DNA of 64,000 nucleotides from contig NZ_JABXKF010000044.1 in assembly GCF_017115165.1 (NCBI RefSeq), forward strand, positions 1 to 64,000, written 5' to 3'. Source of the stretch: Nostoc sp. LPT. Lineage in GTDB: Bacteria > Cyanobacteriota > Cyanobacteriia > Cyanobacteriales > Nostocaceae. Shown piece by piece: positions 47,344 through 56,570 of the stretch (the stretch's first letter is position 1; each line of letters starts with the position of its first letter). Below the pieces are notes generated by a model. That model ran no database searches, was not told the origin of the DNA, and was given only the letters and a program-made list of their open reading frames with translations. The translations under genes were made by a program, and so were the position numbers.

Positions 47344-47526
47344 TCCTAATTTTTCATTATGCTTATATGGCTGGCATTTTAATAATTCAAAATTCACGCA
47401 TTAAAGACATTTTCAGACTCTTATTTAAACCCCGACTGTAGCAAGATCCTGCAGGGTAACTGCTCAAAGGCGGAGTAGCTCCAACTTCGCGCTACGTATA
47501 GACGTAGAAGTTTTAAACCCTTTAAT

Positions 47527-48228
47527 TTACGAGAAATTTTCTGGGTCAATATTCAGTTCTCGCAATTTGGCTGCTAGGCGTTCAGCGCGTTGTCGTTCTT
47601 GTTCAGCGCGTTGTCGTTCTTGTTCAGCTGCTTCTTCGGGTGTAGGAATTAGATTTCCTTCCGCAGTGAAATAGCGTAATTTATGTTCATAAACACCCAA
47701 GTACAAATTTAATTGCTGACTCCACAACAATCCTTGTGGGTTGGGTTCTATAGGTTGATACGTACCACCCACCAAAATAAACCCAGCAAATTCTAGATTC
47801 TTGGGGTCAAACCAGAAGTATTCAGGAGTGCGAAAGATATCTTGATAAATTTGCTTTTTTAAGCCCTTGTCGGTCGCTGCGGTTGACTTTGAAAGCAGTT
47901 CTATAATCAAATTCGGATATTTACCGTCTTCTTCCCAAACAACCCAACTATCACGGGGTTTGCGTTCAGTATTTAAAACGACAAAGAAATCTGGCCCCCG
48001 AAAGTCTTCGGATTTACGCTGGCGTGGACTGTAATGAATGCTAAGATTCCCCGCAGCAAAGTAGTCATTAAAGCGATTGTAGTCTCGCCACCACCAATCA
48101 AGACATTTTATCAATAGCAGCATTTGCTGCAAATGTAGGTATGTTTCCAATGGTGGTTCGTTACTTTCTAAATCCCCTGGTGGAAATATAACATCTTCTG
48201 GGGTTTCAAAATCTTTGGCGACAGACAT
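47527..48228 (-). CDS. Uma2 family protein (PD-(D/E)XK-like fold)
   Basis: 233 residues. The core matches the Uma2 family, abundant in cyanobacteria: FRGPDFFVVLN, PNLIIELLSKSTAATDKGLK, KKQIYQDIFRTPEYFWFDP and a C-terminal Glu/Gln/Arg coiled tail. The tail contains a tandem duplication EQERQRAEQERQRAER, encoded by a 21-bp direct repeat. A nuclease fold is predicted for the family; function is unproven. Confidence 0.87.
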   Translation of the reverse strand: MSVAKDFETPEDVIFPPGDLESNEPPLETYLHLQQMLLLIKCLDWWWRDYNRFNDYFAAGNLSIHYSPRQRKSEDFRGPDFFVVLNTERKPRDSWVVWEEDGKYPNLIIELLSKSTAATDKGLKKQIYQDIFRTPEYFWFDPKNLEFAGFILVGGTYQPIEPNPQGLLWSQQLNLYLGVYEHKLRYFTAEGNLIPTPEEAAEQERQRAEQERQRAERLAAKLRELNIDPENFS

Positions 48229-48284
48229 GGCTGCAAGTTTTGGAGTGATATTAACTTGAACGTCGCAGTCAAAAAGCGTTAAAA

Positions 48285-48375
48285 TTAGGTTTGCTTTTCT
48301 AAGCGTACTATTGCATTATAATCAGGAACCTCTTCAAGCGATCGCTTACTGTCACAGACGTTACTTAAAGTTTTA
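48285..48375 (-). pseudogene. Remnant of a second fdhF-like gene (C-terminus only)
   Basis: The minus strand reads DSKRSLEEVPDYNAIVRLEK, then Q-T-stop. It is nearly the same as the last residues of the molybdoenzyme at 49221 (DKSKRSLEGVPDYNAIVRLE). About 25 codons can be followed before the match is lost. Confidence 0.75.
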
Positions 48376-48585
48376 GCTTTTATTTTTGCTTTCCTATACA
48401 TCGAAACAAGCATTTTTGTAACTAGCAACTTAAGTTATCTATATCTATCTTATGTAGTGATCCTATCCCTACCCTAAGTAGGGTTATCCATCTCCATTTG
48501 TTCGTTAACTTATGTAAAGGTACTGAAATTAAATTTTCACAGTAACTGACGAAATCAGAAACCCTTAACTTAATTGGAGTTTTTT
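48376..48585. promoter_or_regulatory. Leader region of the helical carotenoid protein gene
   Basis: A short inverted repeat CCCTAC / GTAGGG with a 5-nt gap lies at 48467-48483, about 100 bp before the start. GGAG stands 8 nt before the ATG. Nothing else is identifiable. Confidence 0.3.
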
Positions 48586-49035
48586 ATGACTTACACAGCT
48601 GATGAAGCAACAAAACCGGCTTTAGAAAGTTTTAAACAGTTTGATGTAGATACTCAGCTAGCCCTACTTTGGTTCGGTTACTTGGATCTTAAAGAGCAGC
48701 TACAACCTGCACCTCCTGAAAGGATAGAAGTTCCCGCCAAAGCAGTGTTTGACAAATTCCTGAACTTGTCTAAAGAAGAACAACTGCAAGGGCAACGCGA
48801 CATTATTAATGGCGCAGCTAACGAGATCAGCCAAGCCTATAATGCTCTAAGTACCAATTCCAGATTAGACGTTTGGCTGATGCTGGCACAAGGAATGGAG
48901 AATGGAACCATCATTCAAGTACCATCCGACTATCAACTACCTGGTGAAACGGATGAATTTGTCGCATCGATCAAAAAGCTAGAGTTTGAGCAGCGGATTA
49001 ATTTCATGCTGACTGTGGTGCAAGAAATGGGTTAG
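48586..49035 (+). CDS. Helical carotenoid protein (OCP N-terminal-domain homologue)
   Basis: 149 residues covering only the all-helical carotenoid-binding N-domain of orange carotenoid protein: [54 protein letters not shown] and [16 protein letters not shown]. These free-standing homologues bind carotenoid and quench singlet oxygen or excess light energy; no C-terminal regulatory domain follows. The ATG giving MTYTADEA is used, with GGAG 8 nt upstream. It is flanked on both sides by fdhF 3' sequences. Confidence 0.88.
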   Translation: MTYTADEATKPALESFKQFDVDTQLALLWFGYLDLKEQLQPAPPERIEVPAKAVFDKFLNLSKEEQLQGQRDIINGAANEISQAYNALSTNSRLDVWLMLAQGMENGTIIQVPSDYQLPGETDEFVASIKKLEFEQRINFMLTVVQEMG

Positions 49036-49220
49036 TCAAGTCCAAGGACTTTCAATGGCTTTCTAGAATTGGGGATAACTGAAAGTAGCAAATTAAGCTA
49101 GACCTGGCTTCTTTTGCTCTCCTTTAATAGTGGTTAACTCAGAACTACCGCAGAGATGCTCATCTTTGCGGTAGTCTTAATGCAAGTAATTTTGTTAAAA
49201 CTGGGAAAATGAGACTTGAT

Positions 49221-51443
49221 TCAGATTTTTTCCAACCGCACGATCGCATTATAATCAGGTACACCTTCAAGCGATCGCTTACTTTTATCGAGTAGCACAT
49301 TCCCTTCTGGCCAGTGTACTTGCAAGTTTCCTGACTGAATTGGCGCAATGTAGACTTGACATAACAACTCGCCTAAATCATTCTTAAGAATGACGCGATC
49401 GCGATCTTTTAAACCCAACTGTGCAGCATCAGCAGCATTCATTAGCACCGCCTCTCGCATCGCCCCAGTAATTGCATCCTTGCGTTCCTGCACCATACTA
49501 TTAAATTGTTTGCCTCGGCGCGTTGCTAATAAAAAATAACCTTCTGGTAATTCTCTTTGGCGTGGCAATAATACGCCAAAGTGTGCTTTCCCATCCGCTG
49601 TCGGGAAGTTCCAACCAAAGCACAAATGCGAGCCACCATATTGAAATTGATCGCCAGCTTGCTGTAAGTGTTGAATACCAGCATATTGCGGGACAACTTG
49701 AGCAATTTCCTGACGGATAGCAGCGGTGTCAGCAAAAGCTAGTTTATCTGCCAAATCTGGTTTTACCCGCCTTGCCAATTCTAAAAATACTTCCCACTCA
49801 GGCCGCGCTTCTCCAATCCGCGGCCCCGGAATTTCTGGACTGAAAATTACCCGGCGTTCGGTGTTAGTTTCTGTGACTCCTCCTGAGATTTCGTAACGAG
49901 TCGTCGCAGGTAACAGCACCACAGTATCAGCAGGTTCCACTAACATTTGGCTAGAGAGAACAATATCTATATGTACCCGTAGCGGTATTGTCTTCAGCGC
50001 CGCTTCTACATAATCTGGTTCTGGCAGTACTTCTAAAAAATTCCCACCCACAGAAAACAACACATCTAATTGTCCCTGATATGCGGCGTTAATCATTTCT
50101 GGAGCAATTAAACCTTTACTTGTCGGCACTTCAAAGCCCCAATGTTGACTCAATTGGGCAGCATTTTCTGAGGTGATGGGTTTACCACCAGGAAATACTG
50201 TGGCGTAACATCCCATCTCTGCACCACCCTGCACGCCAGAGTGACCGCGAATTGGCATTAAACCGCAGCCTTCCCGACCGACAAAACCTTTGGTGAGAGC
50301 TAGATTAATGATACTTCGCACATTATCTTCACCGCATTCATGCTGGGTAATACCCATACTCCAAACAAATACGGCTTTATTAGCTTCTTTGACCATTTTG
50401 GCAAAGGCGTACATTGACTCGCGGGATGTTCCAGAAAGCCGTTCTAATTCTTCCCAAGATTGATTTTCTAAAGATGTTTTGAGTTCGGCAAAGCCATCTG
50501 TATATAAATCTATAAATGACTGGTCTACCCAATTGTTAGCAATTATATGTTTAATAGTGCCATTCAAAAATGCGATATCCCCGCCCATATTAATTAAGAA
50601 GAAGTCTTCGGCAAACTTTGTACCGAAAACGGCACTTTCTACAATTGAGGGCACCCAGTAGCGCTCCATTCCTGGTTCGCGGTAAGTATTAATAACTACA
50701 ATTTTAGTGCCAGCTTTCTTGGCGTAATGGAGATATTTAACAGTAACAGGCTGATTATTGGCAACGTTGGAGCCAATGAAGACTAATAAATCAGTACCAA
50801 TCCAGTCTTTATAAGAACAGGTGGTAGCCCCAGCACCCAGAGAAGCTTTCAGTCCCGCCGTACTGGGAGAATGGCAAATGCGGGCAGCGTTATCAATATT
50901 ATTGCTTCCCATTGCCCGCACAGCTTTTTGGGTAGCATAATAAGTTTCGTTGACAGTACCGCGACTGGTAACATAGAAACTGAGACGGTCTGGTGTGGTA
51001 GCGCGGATGCGATCGCTAATTACCCCTAAAACTTCATCCCAGCTGGCACGGCGAAAGCCTTTTTCCCCTCGTTGACGAATCATCGGATAAGGAAGTCGCC
51101 CCAAGTCTCGTAATTGGGCACTTTTTTGATTTTGCAACTGCGAAACATCCTCCAATAGCACAGCGTCAAAAGCTGGCATCGTATTCATCCGCAACAACCG
51201 CAACCGGACATTGCAAAGATGAATACCATCTAAAGTCCAATCCTTCATCCCGGTTGTTCCGAGAGCACAACCATCGCAGACACCTTTATTTAGGATATTC
51301 CACGTGTATGGTAGTTTGTCACGAGATAACCAAATTGCCCGAAATACTTCCCAATAGTTGTTAGGATACTGTTCGCCAATGCCAAAAGGCTTCCAACTTG
51401 CCCAGTTTGAAGGTGTCCAGTGCTTTTTGGGTTTAGGTAACAT
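49221..51443 (-). CDS. FdhF/YdeP-type molybdopterin oxidoreductase
   Basis: About 740 residues of the formate-dehydrogenase-like molybdopterin family. The N-terminus has CDGCALGTTG, a partial iron-sulfur-like motif of the YdeP group. Cofactor-binding regions include ICHSPSTAGLKASLGAG, FIGSNVANNQPV, VVINTYREPGMERYW and GHSGVQGGAEMG. A C-terminal molydopterin dinucleotide-binding domain follows (LLATRRGKQFNSM, DRDRVILKNDLGELL). The start is set at the ATG giving MLPKPKKHWTP. The physiological substrate of this group is not established. fdhD nearby supports a working molybdenum cofactor. Confidence 0.88.
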   Translation of the reverse strand: MLPKPKKHWTPSNWASWKPFGIGEQYPNNYWEVFRAIWLSRDKLPYTWNILNKGVCDGCALGTTGMKDWTLDGIHLCNVRLRLLRMNTMPAFDAVLLEDVSQLQNQKSAQLRDLGRLPYPMIRQRGEKGFRRASWDEVLGVISDRIRATTPDRLSFYVTSRGTVNETYYATQKAVRAMGSNNIDNAARICHSPSTAGLKASLGAGATTCSYKDWIGTDLLVFIGSNVANNQPVTVKYLHYAKKAGTKIVVINTYREPGMERYWVPSIVESAVFGTKFAEDFFLINMGGDIAFLNGTIKHIIANNWVDQSFIDLYTDGFAELKTSLENQSWEELERLSGTSRESMYAFAKMVKEANKAVFVWSMGITQHECGEDNVRSIINLALTKGFVGREGCGLMPIRGHSGVQGGAEMGCYATVFPGGKPITSENAAQLSQHWGFEVPTSKGLIAPEMINAAYQGQLDVLFSVGGNFLEVLPEPDYVEAALKTIPLRVHIDIVLSSQMLVEPADTVVLLPATTRYEISGGVTETNTERRVIFSPEIPGPRIGEARPEWEVFLELARRVKPDLADKLAFADTAAIRQEIAQVVPQYAGIQHLQQAGDQFQYGGSHLCFGWNFPTADGKAHFGVLLPRQRELPEGYFLLATRRGKQFNSMVQERKDAITGAMREAVLMNAADAAQLGLKDRDRVILKNDLGELLCQVYIAPIQSGNLQVHWPEGNVLLDKSKRSLEGVPDYNAIVRLEKI

Positions 51444-51563
51444 GATGCAATGTATGTAAGTGGCTGGATTCTTCAAGGCTAGCGTTTTAAGTAGCATTTA
51501 AGTAGCAGGCGGTTAAAAATTTAGACATAGAAGGTAAAAACTGAGAAGATTAATTTCTTGTAT

Positions 51564-51605
51564 CTTAACGACAACTTGAACGTTTATAAGTACAACTTCA
51601 GCCGT
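51564..51605. repeat. Two outlying 21-bp units
   Basis: CTTAACGACAACTTGAACG and TATAAGTACAACTTCAGCC lines match the unit of the array at 51822-52038. They are separated from it by the IS605-like ends. Confidence 0.5.
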
Positions 51606-51639
51606 AATGAAAAGGAGTCAGAAATTAGAATTCAGGAGC

Positions 51640-51760
51640 AAAGCCGGAGACGTTTCCGTTGCTCCGGTCAGAATACCCCATGTCTGAAGTCAGGGGTTTC
51701 AAGCAAGGAATACTTTTCTTTTCTTCCACGACTGAAGTCGGGGGCTTTAGACCACGATTC
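51640..51760 (+). mobile_element. Possible IS200/IS605-type end or omega-RNA 3' remnants
   Basis: GCTCCGGTCAGAATACCCCA, then a CTGAAGTCAG foldback and GGGGTTTCAAGC, resembles the 3' hairpin of IS200/IS605 right ends. About 50 bp on, CGACTGAAGTCG followed by GGGGGCTTTAGACC repeats the pattern. No transposase or TnpB frame is present. Confidence 0.4.
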
Positions 51761-51821
51761 ATCCACCAATCGCACAGAATTCAATTTCTTTTTCTGGCGA
51801 CTGACGCATGTATTCTTCTTC

Positions 51822-52038
51822 GGTAACAACAACTTAAGCGTTACTAATCCAACTAGGAACGTTATTAACTACAGAAGAAGCATCTTTAACAACAGCTTAA
51901 GCTGTAGCAACAACGACTTAAGTGTTAGTTATAACACCTGGAACATTGATAACTATTGTTTAAGCCTTAGTCACAACAACTTAAGCATTACTTATCAAAC
52001 TAGGAACATTACTAACTACAGCTTCTTCTGTAGTTAAT
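51822..52038. repeat. Degenerate tandem array of 21-bp units
   Basis: About ten units, each roughly AxTAACAACAACTTAAGCATT, with every third unit more alike (63-bp super-period). The plus strand happens to be open across it (NNxLSVxxxTRNxxNY repeats). On the minus strand TAA falls in register inside most units. I do not regard it as coding. Confidence 0.75.
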
Positions 52039-52061
52039 ACGAGAGGAAGCTGTAGTTGTAG

Positions 52062-52157
52062 TAGCGCGGCAAGCTTAAAATATTGGGTTGAGTAATCATA
52101 GAATAGTTTTGGACTTTCTAGGTTTTGTGAACCCAACGTTTTAAGGATGACGTGCTA
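52062..52157 (+). repeat. 96-bp element, family G (copy 1)
   Basis: It begins TAGCGCGGCAAGC and ends GACGTGCTA, imperfect inverted ends. It is identical or nearly so to 52231-52326 and, in reverse, to 57499-57594. Confidence 0.85.
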
Positions 52158-52230
52158 GTAGGTTGGGTTGAGGAACGAAACCCAACATTCCTGCCTCTGT
52201 TGGGTAACACTTAAGTTCAACCCAACCTAC
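52158..52230. repeat. GTAGGTTGGGTT-family foldback between two family G copies
   Basis: GTAGGTTGGGTTGAGGAACG at the left and CAACCCAACCTAC at the right form terminal inverted repeats. A related element follows the third family G copy at 57595, so the two repeats travel together. Confidence 0.7.
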
Positions 52231-52326
52231 TAGCGCGGCAAGCTTAAAATATTGGGTTGAGTAATCATAGAATAGTTTTGGACTTTCTAGGTTTTGTGAA
52301 CCCAACGTTTTAAGGATGACGTGCTA
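52231..52326 (+). repeat. 96-bp element, family G (copy 2)
   Basis: Direct repeat of 52062-52157, same length and orientation. Confidence 0.85.
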
Positions 52327-52447
52327 CTACAGTTAAGATTTCCGTACCCTTTTTATGATGAACTGTACTAAGTGCGCCAGTTTAAGTTCAAATAAAAATC
52401 CCTGCCACAGATGACAGGGATACCAGTTTTTAGCTATAGCTTGTCTC

Positions 52448-52753
52448 TTAGCTAACAAAATCTTTGTGGGCAGTGACAAGCATCTGAGCTTGCCTTAAAA
52501 CATTTCCGAATAAATAAAAAGGAATCTGCCAAGCTGCAACGGTAACTTCTTTGACTATATCTTGTACACTAATTGCAATTAATTCATGCTCTGGCGGCTC
52601 TCCCTCAACAGTACCAGACCAAGTAAAAGCTAATAAGAAATCATCGTCTCCAGGCAAGGATGCAATCAAACATTCTTCTGGTGTTGGTTCGCAAATAATT
52701 CCATAATCATTTGCAAGTTCTACTAATCTTTGAAAGTTGTTTCTGTTTGTCAT
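52448..52753 (-). CDS. Small hypothetical protein
   Basis: 101 residues, no signal or membrane segment; I do not recognise it. The sequence is even and protein-like (LVELANDYGIICEPTPEECL, LPGDDDFLLAFTWSG, AWQIPFYLFGNVLRQA). A possible terminator-like foldback follows it (CCCTGCCACAGATGACAGGG near 52402-52422). Function unknown. Confidence 0.6.
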   Translation of the reverse strand: MTNRNNFQRLVELANDYGIICEPTPEECLIASLPGDDDFLLAFTWSGTVEGEPPEHELIAISVQDIVKEVTVAAWQIPFYLFGNVLRQAQMLVTAHKDFVS

Positions 52754-52972
52754 TTGTCTTTTGGGTGTAATTGAATCTCAGTTTTAGAAAAAATCATATT
52801 TTGAACTCCACAACTCAACTTAGTTGCTTCATATCATAAATTACGAATTATTAAGGAGTTATTGGAGTTAGATCGGGCTTAAGTCCAAAATATTAACGCG
52901 ATCGCCTGGTTATATCAGCAACAATTGTTACTGTTTTAGAAAAAGCTAGACTACCTACTTTTTCGGTTTACC

Positions 52973-53246
52973 CTACTTAAATACTTGAGTAAATGTCAGC
53001 CCTAATTTATCTGGAGGTATTAAGCGAATTATCAGTGTTTTTACCTGTTAGGCAAGAGCTACTACGGGTAGAACCACCAGCACTTGCGGGAGGTTCTACC
53101 CGCTGTGGTGGCTTAAATGTTTGACTAACTTGCCAAGTTTTGTTGGAATGGTACGACTGAGCTTGTACCTGTGCTGTTAAACCAGAAAGCAAATACAAAG
53201 GTAAGGAAAAGGGTACAAAATATAGAGATGGTTTCATCCATTTCAT
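52973..53246 (-). pseudogene. Frameshifted, truncated DUF928-type exported protein
   Basis: A signal peptide (LPLYLLSGLTAQVQAQ) is followed by WQVSQTFKPPQRVEPPASAG and STRSSSCL, typical as I recall of the start of cyanobacterial DUF928 proteins. After NTDNSL the frame slips near 53017. The next frame continues IPPDKLGLTFTQVFK and stops at 52973. The remaining two-thirds of the domain is absent. Confidence 0.65.
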
Positions 53247-53317
53247 ATTGATAATGCCTGAGTTCTAGATTAGTCAGGTGAATAAATCAAGTATTCCCAA
53301 AAACAGAATCAGATTTT

Positions 53318-53644
53318 TCACTCAACTACAAAACTATAATGTTGCAGAACCTCATCTTCGCTGGGAGAATAAGTACCATCTGCGATCGCTACCATCACCG
53401 CTGTCCTTAAGAAATTTTCTGCGGCTGGTGTACCTTTACCCAAGGCTGCGGCTAATTCCTCTGGGGTAATTATCTCTAGAGAGTCGCATTTAATCTTAGG
53501 AGCTAATTCATTTTTGGTGATGCTGGCAATTAATTCCTGTTCTTGATCGTCAAAATTACCATCAGCCCAAGCAATAGTAAGCAGTCCACGCAACCAAGCG
53601 GCAATCTGTTCGCTGCTGTAGGGGGATTGAACGGTACTTGTCAT
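53318..53644 (-). CDS. TerB-like tellurite-resistance domain protein
   Basis: 108 residues with the helical TerB/DjlA-like fold: QIAAWLRGLLTIAWADGNFD and FLRTAVMVAIADGTYSPSED, two acidic Asp-Gly-Asn/Asp-Gly loops that could bind metal. The C-terminus (EVLQHYSFVVE) is shorter than I would expect, so the end may be shifted. The role in cyanobacteria is unknown. Confidence 0.65.
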   Translation of the reverse strand: MTSTVQSPYSSEQIAAWLRGLLTIAWADGNFDDQEQELIASITKNELAPKIKCDSLEIITPEELAAALGKGTPAAENFLRTAVMVAIADGTYSPSEDEVLQHYSFVVE

Positions 53645-54030
53645 AAACTCTATGTCTCAAGCTTTCCTCAGTCATTACTACGCTACCCTAACCAGTGACT
53701 ATGAAAATAGTGAAAGCAGCACAGAAAAATAAATCAGAGAAGTTTTCAAATCGCAATAGTCGGTCTTAAGGTAAAATCCATTTGTAACATTGTTGAGAAT
53801 TTTTCTACTTAAAGTGAATTCGATTGGAGTATATCAAGGATCATAAGGTTCAAGACTGTAATTTGCCCTACAGAATAATGGAGTTTTCTAAGTATGCGAA
53901 CCTGCCAGCTAAATATCGCCGACGCTTTTCTCTAATGAATCGTTTACTGATGTTACTTGCTTCTCTATGGGATTGCGATCGCTTGGCATTAGTGAAATTA
54001 GTTTAGCTCTAAAAAATTAAGGTATACATA
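53645..54030. other. Intergenic region
   Basis: Divergent spacer between the TerB-like and GCS2-like genes. A 60-codon frame at 53824-54006 starts at TTG without a ribosome site and is not convincing. Confidence 0.35.
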
Positions 54031-55131
54031 ATGTTTTTATTTGGCATTGAGCATGAAGTCGCTTTTCTAAACAAAGAAGGAAAGTTTGCTGATTTTTCCC
54101 ACACAAAATTTGCTGATTTCAATCAAATTATTGAAAAGCTACCCACATACCAGAGTGACTATCCTCAACTGCGGGTCGGGGACGCTGGTATCAAACAGAA
54201 GAGATGGTACATTGAGGGATTTGAAAGGTTCGTGGATTCTGACAAGCCAATTGACTGTCTACCTAAAGGCATCGAAATTAGAACAACCATACACTCTAAT
54301 ATTGAAGCTGTTATTAGCGAATTATCAGAAAGTTTTCGCTCACTATGCGAGGTGGCTGCTAACTTTGGTTTCTCACCAAGTTTAATTAGTTTTAATCCTT
54401 ACAAAACTGTTTTTGAGCCTCAGCCTCCATTAAATGATTATGAAGTAAGACGAAGACAAGCTTCTCCTGAAAAACAAACTGCCCATATTCCCATGCTGAC
54501 TTATGGACCAGATTTAAATATTTCAGTGTCAAATTTGTCTACTGAACGTGTGATTGATATTGGCAGAAAGTTGACTTATTACAGTCCCTATATTGTCCCT
54601 TTTAGTTATAGTTCCCCTTTTTATAACGGAAGTTTATGGGATGGGCTATCGGTACGAACCTTTATCAGAACCGGAAAAAGGCCAGCAGCCTTAGTTTTTG
54701 TTCAAAAACAAGAACAACTAATTGATAGCATACCTTCCTTAACAAAAATTGCCCGCATTCCGGCTGAAGTGGGACGCATCGAATTTAAGGCTTGTGATAG
54801 TTGTGATGATTTTTTAATCTATGCGGCTTTGCTGATATTATTGAAAGGTTTGGTGTTAGATGAAACCTTACTGGGTAGAGCAACTGTACCCGATGCAGCG
54901 TTACACCAACTTTCTGCAAAAGAAGCGTTTGAAAACGAAGATATTTTTGAGAATGTGACAAAAGTCTTGCAAGCAGCCGAAGTTGCTTTAGAACATGACC
55001 CAGATGTTCATTATTTAACGCCGTTAAAAGTGCTGCTGGCAAAGCGAAAAACAAGATCCCATGAATTAATAGAAATGTTCCATCGGGTAAGTTCAATAGA
55101 AAAGGTAATAAGGAAGACTTATCAAGTTTAA
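54031..55131 (+). CDS. Glutamate-cysteine ligase (GCS2)-like carboxylate-amine ligase
   Basis: 366 residues. The opening FGIEHEVAFLNKEGK matches the Gly-Ile-Glu-x-Glu start of the glutamine synthetase-like/GCS2 fold. LPKGIEIRTTIHSNIEAVI, LTYGPDLNISVSNLSTE and EVGRIEFKACDSCDD supply further acidic residues suited to Mg-ATP binding. It is not the usual cyanobacterial GshA. It probably ligates an amino compound to a carboxylate; substrates are unknown. It stands alone. Confidence 0.55.
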   Translation: MFLFGIEHEVAFLNKEGKFADFSHTKFADFNQIIEKLPTYQSDYPQLRVGDAGIKQKRWYIEGFERFVDSDKPIDCLPKGIEIRTTIHSNIEAVISELSESFRSLCEVAANFGFSPSLISFNPYKTVFEPQPPLNDYEVRRRQASPEKQTAHIPMLTYGPDLNISVSNLSTERVIDIGRKLTYYSPYIVPFSYSSPFYNGSLWDGLSVRTFIRTGKRPAALVFVQKQEQLIDSIPSLTKIARIPAEVGRIEFKACDSCDDFLIYAALLILLKGLVLDETLLGRATVPDAALHQLSAKEAFENEDIFENVTKVLQAAEVALEHDPDVHYLTPLKVLLAKRKTRSHELIEMFHRVSSIEKVIRKTYQV

Positions 55132-55234
55132 AAATGAGAGGATTTTTACAGATTTATATGCCCTAAGAAAGAATTAGACTGCTTTATTCAGGTTGTCTGC
55201 AATTGGTAAAAGTTGCCTTAAGTGCAGTGGCAAT

Positions 55235-55402
55235 TTGTACAAAAACTCTTATAGTGGTTCCAATACTTTTCGGGTTTCGGGTGAAAGTGGGAATGGGATT
55301 GCGGTTTGAATTTACCTTTACCCCAAGCCCAGTAACCTTTTCCCAGACCAAAAGAGAGATTATTGGGTTTATCCGAAAAGTATTGACTTATGCACTGTAC
55401 AA
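55235..55402. repeat. Inverted-repeat element, family H
   Basis: Ends TTGTACA and TGTACAA, followed inwards by CAATACTTTTCGG and CCGAAAAGTATTG, form long imperfect terminal inverted repeats around about 170 bp. A short frame across it is an artefact. Confidence 0.65.
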
Positions 55403-56181
55403 ATTAATCATGGTATGCTTTACGAAAATAGGTCTTTTCGGCTTAGATTAATGATTATTTTGATGGTAAATATATCTGCGCTGTAGGGGTTTAGCAATGC
55501 TGATTGGTGTAAATTAAGCAAAAAGTCAGCATAAAAAAATGTAATCTAGGAACATCTGATTTGATGTTCTTAGTGATACATCATTAGTAGAAAACGATTT
55601 TCTACTGAATTTGACGACATATAAACTGCATGACGAAAAATTGCCTCAAAAGCCACAGAGTCAACAGGCTACTTTGTGCCCCTATGATGGGATGTTTTTT
55701 TAACTGGAAGTCCCTAAGCAGTAAACGCCAGATCCGGCAAAAGTCTTTCTACTGATTGGATAAAGTTGAGATAACTGAACATAAATAGTAGAGCCATTAA
55801 CCTGCCAAAACTAGATTAAGTCGATATACCTAGAGACTGATTTTATTGCAACTAAAGATGCAGCAAACTTCATTCTGGAGATTGATGCAGACCTGAGCTT
55901 TTTCAAAGTAAAAGTGTAAACAGGGAACCTAAAATAAAGGATTTCAATTATGAAATCTAATGATTTTGTGAAATAATGAAGGTGGTATTTGCTTATTATC
56001 CCTTAATAATCCGATGCAGAAATACAAAAAAGTTTCTTCGTCAGGTTCGTTTTTAAAGAACTTCTAGATTGAAGCGGAGCTTGCCAGTTTTATTATTGCT
56101 TAAATTTCCTAAGTAAAGGTATATGCTTCGCTCTTCCAGTGAAAGTTCTGCGTTGTTAAAAGCTGTTATCGAGGATTTCAA
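55403..56181. other. Long A+T-rich region without gene
   Basis: It contains two foldbacks: CTAGGAACATC / GATGTTCTTAG at 55546-55573 and AGTAGAAAACGATTTTCTAC at 55586-55606. No supported gene. The last 60 bases are the leader of the following gene. Confidence 0.4.
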
Positions 56182-56538
56182 ATGAAGATGATTGCTTCCG
56201 TTTTATCTATTTTCCGTCCAGTACGTTTTTTAGTAGTGGCTTTTACTTGTGCGCTAGTCTTATTCTCTAACGCTTTTCCTGCTTTTGCAATCGATAGCTA
56301 CCAAAGTAATCCTACCGAAGGTACTACACAACTGCTTGACATTCAGCGCAAAACTGACGAAGCTGCTACAGAACCACCAGAAGGATTGAAAAAGACTCAA
56401 AAGGAGACTAGCCAAGGACTCAATGAGGTTCAGGGAGCGGCCGATATTGACAAGCAAAAGAATCCTGAAAATTCTCAGGGTGCAAAATCTGTGGAAGAAA
56501 ATATAAAGAATGTGTTGGACAAAGTTACAGGTAAGTAA
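56182..56538 (+). CDS. Exported low-temperature-induced-type protein
   Basis: 118 residues. A clear signal peptide (VRFLVVAFTCALVLFSNAFP, cleavage after AFA) precedes a short, very polar mature chain rich in Glu, Lys and Gln (RKTDEAATEPPEGLKKTQKE, SVEENIKNVLDKVTG). It resembles cyanobacterial low-temperature-induced and LEA-like envelope proteins. GAGGAT precedes the ATG. A strong hairpin follows the stop, and dps follows that. Confidence 0.7.
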   Translation: MKMIASVLSIFRPVRFLVVAFTCALVLFSNAFPAFAIDSYQSNPTEGTTQLLDIQRKTDEAATEPPEGLKKTQKETSQGLNEVQGAADIDKQKNPENSQGAKSVEENIKNVLDKVTGK

Positions 56539-56570
56539 CAAAGTTAATACCTTGGTAATTTTTTGTTAGT

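Noticed and set aside
51558..52037. 159-codon plus-strand frame with NNxLS repeats
   Set aside because: It runs through IS605-like ends and the degenerate 21-bp array; start is a TTG without ribosome site and the protein is low-complexity.
53824..54006. 60-codon frame before the GCS2-like gene
   Set aside because: TTG start without ribosome site, ends in a HIP1-containing spacer, no protein-like pattern.
55203..55451. 82-codon frame as a membrane protein
   Set aside because: It spans the terminal inverted repeats of the family H element; the hydrophobic look comes from the A+T-rich sequence.
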